NCBI RefSeq assembly: GCF_013618475.1
Contig: NZ_JABJVN010000010.1
Location: 105,812 to 169,811 of the forward strand
Direction: 5' to 3'
Origin: Saccharibacillus deserti
Lineage (GTDB): Bacteria; Bacillota; Bacilli; Paenibacillales; Paenibacillaceae
DNA: 64,000 nt
The notes below the pieces were generated by a model. The model saw nothing but the letters and a program-made list of their open reading frames with translations, made no database searches and was not told where the DNA came from. Shown here piece after piece: positions 41,569 through 50,973 of this stretch (positions are counted from its first letter, which is position 1; the number at the start of each line of letters is the position of its first letter). The translations under genes and the position numbers were made by a program.

Positions 41569-41967
41569 ATGAAAAATTCGACGCTTTGCCCGCGATTTGA
41601 ACGCGGGATGCAGATTTTGTCGCAGCGCTGGAACGGCTTGATTATCTACCGTCTGCTGTCCGGGCCGCAGCGTTTCTGCAATATTCAATCGGCTTTCCCC
41701 GTCAGTGGACGTCTGCTCTCCGAGCGCCTCAAGGATCTCGAGAAGGAAGGGATTGTGCTGCGTCACGTATATCCGGAGACTCCGGTACGGATCGAATATG
41801 AATTGACCGATAAAGGACGTGCCCTTCAGTCTACCATCGAATGCATTCAAGGCTGGTCGGACGAATGGATCAACGAGCCTCAAGGCGAATGTATGACAGA
41901 AGAATCCATGCTATCCCTTTCCGACGAAGCCTGTTCGGAAGCCGCGGCCGGCGTAAAGGCCGAATAG
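41569..41967 (+). CDS. HxlR-family transcriptional regulator
   Basis: Protein of 132 residues; TTGGAGGTGAAC precedes the ATG. The HxlR winged-helix pattern is complete: CPRFERGMQILSQRWNGLII, GPQRFCNIQSAFPVSGRLLS, then ERLKDLEKEGIVLRHVYP and RIEYELTDKG. Cys7 is in the position of the redox-active Cys6 of YodB, which senses quinones and diamide in B. subtilis. It may therefore control oxidoreductases such as the nitroreductases in this window; no target is proven. A hairpin sits right before the ribosome binding site. Confidence 0.88.
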   Translation: MKNSTLCPRFERGMQILSQRWNGLIIYRLLSGPQRFCNIQSAFPVSGRLLSERLKDLEKEGIVLRHVYPETPVRIEYELTDKGRALQSTIECIQGWSDEWINEPQGECMTEESMLSLSDEACSEAAAGVKAE

Positions 41968-41992
41968 GAGGTTCCTCACGGAACCTCCTTTT
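41966..41992 (+). terminator. Terminator of the HxlR gene
   Basis: AGGAGGTTCC, loop TCAC, GGAACCTCC and a T-run. The stem begins inside the stop codon. Confidence 0.85.
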
Positions 41993-42023
41993 GTATATTC
42001 GGCAATAAATCGGGGTTTCCTGT

Positions 42024-42164
42024 TCAAGAAGTCAGACGGACTGCCGACTTTTCTGCACGCTCGGCTTTGCGAATCCGGATTGCCAATAGTTTGGCCAGAT
42101 TGGTCTGGGTCTGCTCGTCGGCGTGCCGGCTGAGTTTGGTCCAAATGAAACGATCGATCGACAT
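42024..42164 (-). CDS. Small basic protein of unknown function (46 aa)
   Basis: The ATG at 42162-42164 lies 9 bases after AAGGAG. The product starts MSIDRFIWTKLSRHADEQTQ and is rich in Arg, Lys and Ala. No family recognised. The frame extends upstream to 42323 (99 residues), beginning 10 bases after the stop of the next gene, but the GAGGG site there is too close to the ATG. Either form is possible; the short one is preferred. Position just after the 123-residue gene suggests one transcript. Confidence 0.45.
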   Translation of the reverse strand: MSIDRFIWTKLSRHADEQTQTNLAKLLAIRIRKAERAEKSAVRLTS

Positions 42165-42332
42165 ACGTCTCATCTCCTTCGAATGAAAGAATAGGAAATC
42201 GGGATACCTGAATGGATGAAGCGATGCCGCTTCGCTGCCCGTACAGCGTAAATAACCGCTTTTCAGGCTTCCTAAACGCCGGAACTCCATGTAATCCTCT
42301 ACCCAAAAACTAATATTTTCCATACCCTCGAT

Positions 42333-42704
42333 TCAAAATCCGTTTGTCCGCTGTACATCCATTTCTTCCGCATAAACTTCCAGAATAGGATTCATCATCC
42401 AGGATCCGATAAAAGAGTAACGTGTAATAGGCGCCGTCCGGTCCGCCCGGCGCTCTTCAAGCAGTTCCGCCGCAAACGCTCCCTCCGCTCCCTGGAATAT
42501 GGACGCCCCGGACTCCGTATCAAGCGATTCGATATCCTGCCCGACCGAATTCCGGTCTTTCATTCCGATCACTCCCGTAAACCAAAACCGGGCTTTGCTT
42601 CCGTCCCAGAGCCGAAATCCGACTCTGACTTCCGACTCCGACAGCACCACGGATTCAATAACGCCGTCGCTGAGTGAAAGATCTCCGATAAACAACTGCT
42701 GCAT
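42333..42704 (-). CDS. Protein of unknown function (123 aa)
   Basis: AAAGGAG lies about 10 bases before the ATG at 42702-42704; a longer frame upstream lacks a site. The sequence (SLSDGVIESVVLSESEVRVGF, FWFTGVIGMKDRNSVGQDIE) predicts mostly beta strands and no membrane segment. No family recognised. It could be an immunity-type or small metabolic protein, but nothing supports a choice. Together with the 46-residue frame downstream it forms a small two-gene unit. Confidence 0.6.
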   Translation of the reverse strand: MQQLFIGDLSLSDGVIESVVLSESEVRVGFRLWDGSKARFWFTGVIGMKDRNSVGQDIESLDTESGASIFQGAEGAFAAELLEERRADRTAPITRYSFIGSWMMNPILEVYAEEMDVQRTNGF

Positions 42705-42795
42705 CCTGTTCGTTCTCCTTTTCCCGCCCGGTATGCCTCCTGCGCTTCCCGGTAAGAGTAGCACAAATCGGGATTTCTGCCTACGTCTGCCCGAG

Positions 42796-42836
42796 GCAAA
42801 AAACCTTTACCTCATTATAATCAGGTAAAGGTTTTT
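42796..42836. terminator. Terminator of the exopolysaccharide operon
   Basis: AAAAACCTTTACCT and AGGTAAAGGTTTTT form a perfect 14-base stem 39 bases after the last gene of the operon; it may also work in the other direction. Confidence 0.92.
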
Positions 42837-42874
42837 GTCATCGCGATCCGATTCACCCGCTTGAGCCAAACAGA

Positions 42875-44128
42875 TCAACCGATCTGAAGAGTGGCGTCTT
42901 CAAGCTCTCCCGCCAGTTCCGGTGTCATTTTGGCAGCCGGGAGTTCGCCGAACACTTCGCTGAAGATCGTGTGGCTTTGAATTTCGGCGGTTACCGCTTT
43001 GATTTTCTTTGATTCTTCCTGTTGGCGTTCGATCATTTGATCGAGTTTGCGCTCAATGTCGCGCTCCACGTGCGCCAGGTCGCGAACGTCGAACATGTAT
43101 TCTTTTTGGCCGAAACGTCCGAGCAGTTCCTGGTATTTCGTAGCCCATCCGAGAGCCAGTACCGGAATACCGTCTTTGTAAGCATGGACAATGGAATGGT
43201 AACGGGAAGCGACAATAAAGCGGAACTGTTCCAGGATATGATGAATCTCGATGCAATCATATTCATTTTCGAGCAATACGACGCGATCGTCGTTCGGATA
43301 ATGCTGTTTAATGCCTTTGCAAATCTCCAAATCTTCCGTCGAATGCCGAAGCAGATAGACATTCATGCCCCGCTTGAGCAGGTGATCGGTCATTTTTCGG
43401 TAAGCCTGAAGAAGATCTTCCCGGGAGCCGTACTTCATCGTTTTGACGTTGGGCACGATTCCTGCGGAATTTTCTTTGACTTTGACCGGTTCGTTCGGCT
43501 GATAAGCGCCCGGTTTGAACAGCACATCCAGATTGTAGTCTCCGCTGCCTTGAAGAACCAGATCCATCGAACGCTTGAGGTTGCGCGTAGTGAAGCGGCT
43601 CAGGAACTGCATCCCTTCATCTTCGCGCGCATATATGTAGGTCGGATAAGTGATGTATTTTTTAATCAGCGTCATGATGAAGGATTTGTATTTGCTCTCG
43701 TAATCGAACGGTCCGAACGACTGCGGCATCAGCACCATCGGCACTTTGTAGCGTTTGGCGAGCATAATATTGACGAGGTAATTCACCGAGTGTCGGATTG
43801 TAAACTGGGAAGACAACGCGAATCCGCTGATATCGACGATCATATCGGTGTCTTTCATGATCCGTTCCATGTCGGCGCGAGTTACATTGACATGTTCGGC
43901 ATTCGGAATCAATTTGCCCAAGGTACCGAATACGCCGCCCAGCATTTCGATTTTCAGCTTTTTGCCGATCTTGACGATATCAAAAGCATATCCGCGATCC
44001 GGATCGATACAGTTGACCAATATTTCCTTGTCGGGATAACGCTTCTTGATTTCATTGATTACGGTAAACGTCATGGCCTGCGCGCCTTTGTTTTCCATTT
44101 GCCCGCCTACGATCAAAATTTTGCTCAT
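42875..44128 (-). CDS. Polysaccharide pyruvyl transferase
   Basis: Protein of 417 residues from the ATG at 44126-44128, after AAAGGAG. It has the family pattern: KILIVGGQMENKGAQAMTFT at the N-terminus and IVASRYHSIVHAYKDGIPVLALGWATKY in the C-terminal half, related to WcaK and CsaB. The enzyme transfers pyruvate from phosphoenolpyruvate to a hexose as a ketal, adding negative charge. It is the last gene of the polysaccharide operon, so it should decorate the repeating unit. If CsaB-like it could instead pyruvylate wall polymer for S-layer binding, but its location favours the operon product. Confidence 0.85.
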   Translation of the reverse strand: MSKILIVGGQMENKGAQAMTFTVINEIKKRYPDKEILVNCIDPDRGYAFDIVKIGKKLKIEMLGGVFGTLGKLIPNAEHVNVTRADMERIMKDTDMIVDISGFALSSQFTIRHSVNYLVNIMLAKRYKVPMVLMPQSFGPFDYESKYKSFIMTLIKKYITYPTYIYAREDEGMQFLSRFTTRNLKRSMDLVLQGSGDYNLDVLFKPGAYQPNEPVKVKENSAGIVPNVKTMKYGSREDLLQAYRKMTDHLLKRGMNVYLLRHSTEDLEICKGIKQHYPNDDRVVLLENEYDCIEIHHILEQFRFIVASRYHSIVHAYKDGIPVLALGWATKYQELLGRFGQKEYMFDVRDLAHVERDIERKLDQMIERQQEESKKIKAVTAEIQSHTIFSEVFGELPAAKMTPELAGELEDATLQIG

Positions 44129-44175
44129 TCGTCCGCAGCTCCTTTGTTGTGGTTTCGTCAAACGTTTCCTTCTTA

Positions 44176-44904
44176 TTAAAAAGAATCGTACGGTTTATGG
44201 TAATAAGAAATCGGCTTGGCGATCGCGGCATCGATTTCTTTTCGAACCGAGTGATAGCCGATTGCGAACTGTTCCAGCGACGGGTTCCATTTCTTGTATT
44301 CGTTCAAGGAAGCCACGACGGATTCCCGGTGGGTTTCCGGCTGCTCTTTGAAAATCTTTATCCCCCGTCCCGCTTTCTTCGCCTGGCGCAGATTGTAAGG
44401 CTCGACATACAACCTCAGGTCCGCAATTTTCTCCCGGCGATACAAACGCAGTGCCGCCGCCCCCATATTGGCATGGTCGCGGTGATTGCCGCCCAGGTCA
44501 GTAAACGTTTTAACCCGGGCTCCGGGATACCGATCCGAAAACTCTCCGATCAGCTCTTCACAGGCTTCGACCGTGGTCGTTCCGTCCTGCAGACGCTGCA
44601 CCATATGAATATGTTCCCGGGCCAGCCCCAGAGAGAGGCAGGAACGCAAAAACTCGTCGTTCCGGCAGCGAACCAGATCCGTGCGATCCAGCGGCGTGTA
44701 ACCTTCCGTCTTCGGATCAAGCATTTTCCGGTGCATGCTGCTCTTGATCTCGCCGTTCAACTGCCGGACGACATTGGAGGATGAGCCGTCGGTATACAAA
44801 ATGATTTGGCATTCGTCGCCGGCGTTCAGATGGTTTCGGATCGCCGCCCCGAACGTTAACGCCTCATCGTCCTGATGGGGAATAAAAAAAAGATTGACTG
44901 CCAT
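44176..44904 (-). CDS. PIG-L family N-acetyl-sugar deacetylase
   Basis: Protein of 242 residues; GGAGGAG lies 9 bases before the ATG at 44902-44904. The zinc motif is HQDDE near residue 10 (variant of HPDDE), followed by IILYTDGSSS and by LGGNHRDHANMG carrying the later His residues. The family removes acetyl from GlcNAc-type sugars. No signal peptide, so it acts on a cytoplasmic lipid-linked or nucleotide sugar. Its presence implies that the repeating unit holds an amino sugar, although no dedicated biosynthetic gene for one is in the operon. Confidence 0.82.
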   Translation of the reverse strand: MAVNLFFIPHQDDEALTFGAAIRNHLNAGDECQIILYTDGSSSNVVRQLNGEIKSSMHRKMLDPKTEGYTPLDRTDLVRCRNDEFLRSCLSLGLAREHIHMVQRLQDGTTTVEACEELIGEFSDRYPGARVKTFTDLGGNHRDHANMGAAALRLYRREKIADLRLYVEPYNLRQAKKAGRGIKIFKEQPETHRESVVASLNEYKKWNPSLEQFAIGYHSVRKEIDAAIAKPISYYHKPYDSF

Positions 44905-44926
44905 TTCAGCCTGCTCCTCCAACCTT

Positions 44927-45904
44927 TTATGAATTTCCGTCCAACTGTTCGGTCAATTCGGCACGGATTCTGGCTTTCTCCGCTTCGTCCACGATGTAAT
45001 AATAAATGCCGTCGATTCGTTTGCCGCTTCCCTGAACTTCGTCTTTGTCGACTTTGTCGATTTCCGTCCGGTATTTGGTGACAATGTCCATCATATCGTC
45101 TTTGGTCAGGTTCGTTTTCACGTTATCCTTGACCGCGCCCAGCACCGAATTGACTTTGGCCAGATTCGAAATATTTTTGCCTTTTTCGATCAAGGCGGAC
45201 AATACAAGCTGCTGCCGGTCGTTACGCCCGATATCGCCTTTCGGATCGTCATATCTCATTCTTGAATACATCAAGGCTTCGTGTCCGTTCATCTCGATCG
45301 GACCTTTTGCGTAAACCGTTCCTTCAAAGTCGAACTCGAACGGATTGTTTACGGTCACCCCGCCCAGAATATCGATAATCCGTTCCAGACCTTCCATATT
45401 CACTTTCACATAATAGTCGATCGGAACATCCAGAAAGTTCTCGATGGTAGGAACCGACATGTTAACGCCTCCAAAAGCGTAGGCGTGATTAATCTTGTCG
45501 GTCGTTCCCCGTCCTACGATCTCGGTGCGCGTATCCCTGGGAATATTGAACATCAGCACGGAACGCTTGGCCGGATTCACCGCCAATACCATAATGGCAT
45601 CGGACCGGCCTACATCGTTCTCGCGTTCGTCGACACCCAGCACAAGCAGATTAAACGGTTTCTTGTCGCTTAGATCGGCGGGAAGTTCCCGCAGAGGCTG
45701 TACGCCGCTGCTTCCGACGGAGGCGGTAAGCTCTCCTCCCCGGGCGGCCGGATCGGCGGCACCTGCCGCCGCATCCGACTCCAGAGGTTCATAGATGGAT
45801 TCCAGTGTATCGACGACCGGGCGATAGATCGAGTAGGCGTAACCCCCGACTCCGATCGCAAGGATCAGACTGCCGGAAATTACGATCTTCGCCCAGCGTT
45901 TCAT
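44927..45904 (-). CDS. LCP (LytR-CpsA-Psr) family ligase, TagU-like
   Basis: Protein of 325 residues with a signal anchor (about residues 7-25). The LCP domain spans about 85-245, with LLVLGVDERENDVGRSDAIMVL, NIPRDTRTEI and MYSRMRYDDPKGDIGRNDRQ, including the conserved Arg and Asp residues that bind polyprenyl pyrophosphate. LCP enzymes move lipid-linked glycopolymers onto peptidoglycan outside the cell. It overlaps manC by 4 bases (ATGA). Its place in the operon suggests that the polymer can be wall-bound. Confidence 0.9.
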   Translation of the reverse strand: MKRWAKIVISGSLILAIGVGGYAYSIYRPVVDTLESIYEPLESDAAAGAADPAARGGELTASVGSSGVQPLRELPADLSDKKPFNLLVLGVDERENDVGRSDAIMVLAVNPAKRSVLMFNIPRDTRTEIVGRGTTDKINHAYAFGGVNMSVPTIENFLDVPIDYYVKVNMEGLERIIDILGGVTVNNPFEFDFEGTVYAKGPIEMNGHEALMYSRMRYDDPKGDIGRNDRQQLVLSALIEKGKNISNLAKVNSVLGAVKDNVKTNLTKDDMMDIVTKYRTEIDKVDKDEVQGSGKRIDGIYYYIVDEAEKARIRAELTEQLDGNS

Positions 45905-47298
45905 AAGGCGTTTCGGCCTGCTCCGGCCGCCTTCGCGCCGCTGCCTACGCAGTGGCGTTCAATATCGCTCCAATGGCTGAACATTTCTTCGAAGTCTTCT
46001 TCCTGAACCACGGCGCCTTTTTGCACTTCGATATATTCCATATCCCGGAAAGCTTTGAGGCAGTGGTACGTTCCCGGTTTGATCGTAACGACATCGCCGG
46101 CTTTGATCGGCGTAATCGAGCCTTCCTGCACCAATACGCCTTCGCCGCTGATAATCGTCCAGATATCACTCCGGTGTACATGTTTGCGATAACCCAGATT
46201 GCTGCCGGCTTCGAGTCCGATCCGTTTGGTCAGCACTTCGGTGCCGTCTTCGAACTTGGAGTAATCCAGTACGCGGTACCAGCCCCAGCGCCGTTCTTCG
46301 TACATCGGACGCCGACCCGCTTCGACCATGTCTTTGACGCGCGGGCTTGCCGCTTTGTCCGACACGAGTATGCCGTCCGGGCTGACCGCAACAATCGCAT
46401 CGGGAATACCGATAATCGTAACCGGAATATCCAGTTCGTTGATGAGGTGGGTGTTGGACGAATCTTCGCTAATCGTGCCTTTTCCGATTCGCTGCATGCC
46501 CATGTTTTCCGTCAGCGTATTCCAGGTGCCCAAGTCTTTCCAGTAGCCGTCGTAAGGAATGACCGCAATATGCGATTCTTTTTCTACCACCGCGTAGTCG
46601 AAGCTGATCTTCTCGAGCGTCGCGTACCGGGCCAACAGATCTTCGTACTGCATCGGCAGGCCTTCGCGCAGCAGATTGTCCATCATGTAACTGAGCTTGA
46701 AAGCAAACACCCCGCAGTTCCAGAGTGCGCCCTGCTCGATCAGCCGTTCGGCCTGGTCTTCGCTCGGTTTCTCGGTGAAGCGTCCGACCCGTTTGTAATC
46801 TTCGTTTGCCCCGCCCTGCTCGGGCACGATGTACCCATACTTCGAGGATGGATAGGTCGGATTGACTCCCATCAGAGCCAATTTGGCGCCGGAGTTGTGC
46901 AGAGCACCGTCCAGATCGCGAATACGTTCGAAGAAACGGTCGTCCACGTAAGGATCGACAGGCAGGATGCAGACGGTCTCGTCCAGGCTCACGCCCTGCG
47001 AATACAGATACGAAGCGGCCAGCGCGATCGCCGGGAATGTGTCCCGACGCTCGGGTTCTACGATAATCGGGACGCCGCCCAATTGGTTTTGCAAAATTTC
47101 CACCTGCATCTTGCTGGTGGCAATGACCGCCGAATCGGCCAGGCCCGCACTTTTGATTTGTCCCCAGACGCGCTGCACCATCGATTCCATATCGCCGCGC
47201 TCGTTTTCCAACACTTTCAGGAACTGTTTCGATCGGGCATCGTTTGACAGCGGCCACAACCGCTTGCCCGAGCCTCCGGACAGTAAGACCAATTTCAT
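45901..47298 (-). CDS. manC: Mannose-1-phosphate guanylyltransferase with C-terminal cupin
   Basis: Protein of 465 residues, after GGAGGGG. The nucleotidyltransferase motif is LLSGGSGKRLWPLSNDARSK at the N-terminus, with FTEKPSED later. The last 110 residues form a cupin (LGYRKHVHRSDIWTIISGEG) of the type II phosphomannose isomerase kind. It makes GDP-mannose from mannose-1-phosphate and GTP; isomerase activity from the cupin is possible but its full set of metal ligands was not checked. It supplies a mannosyl donor for the operon. Confidence 0.9.
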   Translation of the reverse strand: MKLVLLSGGSGKRLWPLSNDARSKQFLKVLENERGDMESMVQRVWGQIKSAGLADSAVIATSKMQVEILQNQLGGVPIIVEPERRDTFPAIALAASYLYSQGVSLDETVCILPVDPYVDDRFFERIRDLDGALHNSGAKLALMGVNPTYPSSKYGYIVPEQGGANEDYKRVGRFTEKPSEDQAERLIEQGALWNCGVFAFKLSYMMDNLLREGLPMQYEDLLARYATLEKISFDYAVVEKESHIAVIPYDGYWKDLGTWNTLTENMGMQRIGKGTISEDSSNTHLINELDIPVTIIGIPDAIVAVSPDGILVSDKAASPRVKDMVEAGRRPMYEERRWGWYRVLDYSKFEDGTEVLTKRIGLEAGSNLGYRKHVHRSDIWTIISGEGVLVQEGSITPIKAGDVVTIKPGTYHCLKAFRDMEYIEVQKGAVVQEEDFEEMFSHWSDIERHCVGSGAKAAGAGRNAL

Positions 47299-47351
47299 GC
47301 TTGCCCCTCCATTCTGTCGATTCGTATCGGTGATTTTATGAGTAGTAAAGG

Positions 47352-48266
47352 TTAGACGATTTTGAGATTGTCTTTCTTTTCCGCCGCTGCCGCCGGGTCG
47401 CCGACCAGGGTTTCGAGCAGATACTCGCGCAGGTCGTCTCCCAGGCCTTGACGTTTCAGCGCAAAATCCACGTTAGCTTTAAGGTATCCAAGCTTGCTTC
47501 CTACGTCATACAAAGTCCCTTCGTACCGGAAGCTGTACATTCTCGACAGTTCCGCAAGTTTCTTCAGCGCATCCGTCAATTGGATTTCGCCTCCGACGCC
47601 CGCCGTCTGATGTTCCAGGATATCCATGATACCCGGTTCAAGGATATAGCGGCCGATCATCGCCAGGTTCGACGGTGCATCGCTTTTCGGCTTTTCGACC
47701 AGATCCGTAATCAGGTTGAGATTGTCGGTCAGCTTGTCGCCTTTGATTACGCCGTAGCTGCTGACGTCTTTCCAAGGAACCGCTTCGACCGCGATCATGT
47801 TGCCGCCCGTACGCTGCTGCTCGTCCATCATTTGTTTCAGGCACGGCACTTCGCTGTCGATGATCATGTCGCCGAGCAGGACCGCGAACGGCTCGTTGCT
47901 GTTGATAAACTTGCGGGCGCACCAGATGGCATGTCCAAGGCCGAGCGGTTCTTTTTGACGTACGCAGTGAATTTCGACCAGGTTGGTCACTTCCCGTACG
48001 ATGCTCAGCAGTTCTTCTTTATTTTTTTCTTCCAGATCCGCTTCGAGTTCGATATTTTTGTCAAAATGGTCTTCTATCGCACGCTTGCTCCGCCCCGTAA
48101 CGATGATAATATCTTCGATGCCCGAGGAGATGGCCTCTTCAACAATGTACTGGATCGTCGGCTTGTCCACGATCGGAAGCATTTCTTTGGGCATAGCCTT
48201 TGTTGCGGGCAAGAACCTCGTTCCAAGACCTGCTGCCGGGATAATCGCTTTTCTGACTTTGTTCAT
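47352..48266 (-). CDS. galU: UTP-glucose-1-phosphate uridylyltransferase
   Basis: Protein of 304 residues of the usual GalU/GtaB length. Motifs are IIPAAGLGTRFLPATKAMPKEM near the N-terminus and VDKPTIQYIVEEA. The late VEKPKSDAPSNLAMIGRYIL is also diagnostic. It makes UDP-glucose, which Ugd in this operon turns into UDP-glucuronate. A second housekeeping copy probably exists elsewhere in the genome. Confidence 0.92.
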   Translation of the reverse strand: MNKVRKAIIPAAGLGTRFLPATKAMPKEMLPIVDKPTIQYIVEEAISSGIEDIIIVTGRSKRAIEDHFDKNIELEADLEEKNKEELLSIVREVTNLVEIHCVRQKEPLGLGHAIWCARKFINSNEPFAVLLGDMIIDSEVPCLKQMMDEQQRTGGNMIAVEAVPWKDVSSYGVIKGDKLTDNLNLITDLVEKPKSDAPSNLAMIGRYILEPGIMDILEHQTAGVGGEIQLTDALKKLAELSRMYSFRYEGTLYDVGSKLGYLKANVDFALKRQGLGDDLREYLLETLVGDPAAAAEKKDNLKIV

Positions 48267-48315
48267 CGTTGATGCCCTCCCTCAAATTGTGTGAATTTAG
48301 TTTACGTCCTTACCG

Positions 48316-49782
48316 TCATTTTGCTAACTTAGTTTTACTTATAAGCCTATTCTTTACGTTTTGAAACAATTCTTTATTGAAAAGGAAGAGCACGGCCACG
48401 TAAATCAAGGCTCCGAGCGCTACCTGGATAATAAAGTTGGCCTGCTGCGAGAAGACGGCAACGGACAGATAATTCAGGAACACGACGCCTCCGACCATGA
48501 TCATGCCGTAAGCGAGTCCCGGCGCCATACTGCGAATATAATCCCGCAGACAGGGTCCGATCATGCGGCGCATGGCGTAATGATATTGGATCACCATCAG
48601 AATAAGCTGAATCGCCACGTACGCGACACACGTTCCCATAATGCCCCACACATAAGTGCCGATCGCAAGTCCCGGAACCTGAACGCACATACCCATCAGC
48701 GTATAGCGGAAGTACATGTCGGTCCGCCCTTTGGCTTGAAGCAGCGGCTGGATCGGAACAATGAGCGAACGAAGCAGCATGGCAATCGCCAAGACTTGGA
48801 TCAACACGATACTCGGCTCCCATTTGATTCCGAAAATGAACGGTACGAGCATTGGAGCGGTGACGAGCAGCCCCAGATAAATCGGTGCGTTCAAGTAGCT
48901 GACCAAAGCGATCGTTTTGATATAACCGCTTCGCAGCCGCTCCATGTTGTCCTGCATTTTGGCATAGATCGGCAGACTGACCGTATTGATCAGCGGTGTC
49001 AGCTTCAGTACGGGCATCGTACACAGCTGGAACGCGAACGAATAATAACCGAGCGTCTGCGTGCCGTAGATCCGTCCGATCAGGATATAGTCGATATTGG
49101 ACATCAGCGACTGGATCACGTTGGACGACATTTGGTAAACGCCGAAGCTGAGGTATCCTTTCAGATCCTTGTTGGCGAAATGAAAAGCGGGCGTCCACTT
49201 TTTCCAGCCCTGCATCACCAGCAGACCCGACTTTACGAAAGCATTGCCCAGGTTGGACAGAACCAGCGCGTACACGCCCATTCCGGCCAGCGCCCCGCCT
49301 ACCGCCAGTACGAACCCGACAAAGTAGGAAACGATCTGGATTTTGGCGATATTGTCGAATTTGAGTTCTTTGCGGAACAGCACTTCGAACTGTTGTCCGA
49401 ACGCGGGCAGCAGACACAGCAGCGCCATCCAGCGTACCGGGTTGAGCAGTTCCGGTTCTTGATAGAACCACACGACCAGCGGTGCCGAGAAAAAGATGAC
49501 GGCCGCGATAAAAGCTCCGGTGGCCAGATTGAGTATGTAAAGACTCGACAAATGATTTCGACTGACGTCCTGACGGTGAATGATTGCGTTCGATATGCCT
49601 ACGTCGGTCAGATTGACCGCCGCGGCCACGACAACCATGGTCATGCTCATCAGCCCGTAATCGACCGGACTCAGAATTCGGGATAAAGCGACCAGCTGAA
49701 GCAGCTGGATGACAATGGTAACGATTGTCGCCACACTCGACCATTTCGCCGCTTTGATCCCTTTCTTTTTTAACGAAGACAT
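48316..49782 (-). CDS. Polysaccharide flippase (Wzx-like, MOP superfamily)
   Basis: Protein of 488 residues with about 12-14 hydrophobic helices. It starts KKGIKAAKWSSVATIVTIVIQLLQLVALSR, typical of the oligosaccharide flippases, and includes VDYGLMSMTMVVVAAAVNLTDVG. It should flip the undecaprenyl-linked repeating unit to the outer face before polymerisation. It lies between the nucleotide-sugar genes and the glycosyltransferases. Confidence 0.88.
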   Translation of the reverse strand: MSSLKKKGIKAAKWSSVATIVTIVIQLLQLVALSRILSPVDYGLMSMTMVVVAAAVNLTDVGISNAIIHRQDVSRNHLSSLYILNLATGAFIAAVIFFSAPLVVWFYQEPELLNPVRWMALLCLLPAFGQQFEVLFRKELKFDNIAKIQIVSYFVGFVLAVGGALAGMGVYALVLSNLGNAFVKSGLLVMQGWKKWTPAFHFANKDLKGYLSFGVYQMSSNVIQSLMSNIDYILIGRIYGTQTLGYYSFAFQLCTMPVLKLTPLINTVSLPIYAKMQDNMERLRSGYIKTIALVSYLNAPIYLGLLVTAPMLVPFIFGIKWEPSIVLIQVLAIAMLLRSLIVPIQPLLQAKGRTDMYFRYTLMGMCVQVPGLAIGTYVWGIMGTCVAYVAIQLILMVIQYHYAMRRMIGPCLRDYIRSMAPGLAYGMIMVGGVVFLNYLSVAVFSQQANFIIQVALGALIYVAVLFLFNKELFQNVKNRLISKTKLAK

Positions 49783-49812
49783 GTCGCCACTCCTTTGATT
49801 GCGTTTCTGGAT

Positions 49813-50943
49813 CTATAGGTTGTCGATAAAATTCAAAAGGGTGTTAACCTTCGCTTCCCAGGCATGGCTTTTGGCCATATCCCGAATCGTATTCCGGTCC
49901 GTCTGGGCTGCCAAAGCTTCTTCCACTTTCAGCGGCAGCTCCGCGCTTTCGCGGTAGAAATGCAGAAATTTTTCCTGCCGCCGCAGCAGCTCCGGCGTCT
50001 CGGTTACCACCACGGGAAGCCCGGCGGCCGCATATTCATACAGCTTCATCGGACTGCGTCCCGCATTGGCGGCATGATTGCTGAGCGGCAGCAGCGCCAC
50101 GTCCGAATGCTGCAGATAAGCCGGGACGGTCGCATACTTTTTGGCTCCCAGGAAATGCACATTGGCGAATGCCGCGAAATCCCGTTTCGTTTCGTCGTTC
50201 ACCGGACCGATAATGACGAGACTGACTTCCGGCTTTTCTTTAGCCAGAATTTTGAGCCCGGTCAGATCGAGCCGTTCGTCAAGCGCCCCCACATATACGG
50301 CCCGAGGACCCGGGATCGGCTTCAAATCTTCCGGTTCGACGGTCGGAGCGGAAAAATGTTCGTATTCTACGCCGTTCTCGAGCAGCAGCGTCGGCACAGC
50401 CGGATTGTATTCGCGCAGTTCCGACAGCACCGGTCCCGACGTGGAGACAAGCCCGTCGACCACGGACATCAGCGTGCGCTCGGCCGAAGCGATCGAAGAA
50501 TCTCCGGTCATCTTGCTGTAAATATCCGTTGGACGGTAAATGGTGACTTTGGGCGAAACCAGTTTCTCCAGCCCGACAAACCGCGGCTGGTCGATCAGCA
50601 AAAGATCCACCGAAGGCATATGGTTATCCTGCATGACTTTTTTGATAGCCGGCAGCATCCAGTTTTTTCGAGTCCGCTTGAAAATCGGACCCGCGATCTC
50701 CCAGGGAAGCAGCGACATCGGCACGGAATTGACGACTGCCGTCGTATCTACGCGTTTTCCTTGAAGAATACGAAAACGCGCCTGGATATCGCGGTCTTTC
50801 CATTTCAACAGATGGAAAGGACTGAGCGGAGTACTGACGTGGATGACCGTGTGACCCAGCTTTTCCATCTCCCTTGACAGGTGATGGGAGCCGACGACGA
50901 ACGGACTGCCCATATACGTATGGCTTGCAAACATAATATTCAT
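49813..50943 (-). CDS. Glycosyltransferase, GT1/GT4-like (GT-B fold)
   Basis: Protein of 376 residues after GGAGGAGAG. GT-B features: VDLLLIDQPRFVGLEKL, a second domain beginning PGPRAVYVGALDERLD, and the donor-site loop SPMKLYEYAAAGLPVVVTETPE. It should add one sugar of the repeating unit at the cytoplasmic face. Some resemblance to GumK-type glucuronosyltransferases was considered but not confirmed. Specificity unknown. Confidence 0.82.
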   Translation of the reverse strand: MNIMFASHTYMGSPFVVGSHHLSREMEKLGHTVIHVSTPLSPFHLLKWKDRDIQARFRILQGKRVDTTAVVNSVPMSLLPWEIAGPIFKRTRKNWMLPAIKKVMQDNHMPSVDLLLIDQPRFVGLEKLVSPKVTIYRPTDIYSKMTGDSSIASAERTLMSVVDGLVSTSGPVLSELREYNPAVPTLLLENGVEYEHFSAPTVEPEDLKPIPGPRAVYVGALDERLDLTGLKILAKEKPEVSLVIIGPVNDETKRDFAAFANVHFLGAKKYATVPAYLQHSDVALLPLSNHAANAGRSPMKLYEYAAAGLPVVVTETPELLRRQEKFLHFYRESAELPLKVEEALAAQTDRNTIRDMAKSHAWEAKVNTLLNFIDNL

Positions 50944-50973
50944 TGCGGCTCTCCTCCTTTCATTTTTGAATCC

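Noticed and set aside
41966..41992. HxlR terminator as a bidirectional terminator for the small gene at 42024
   Set aside because: On the minus strand no T-run follows the stem.
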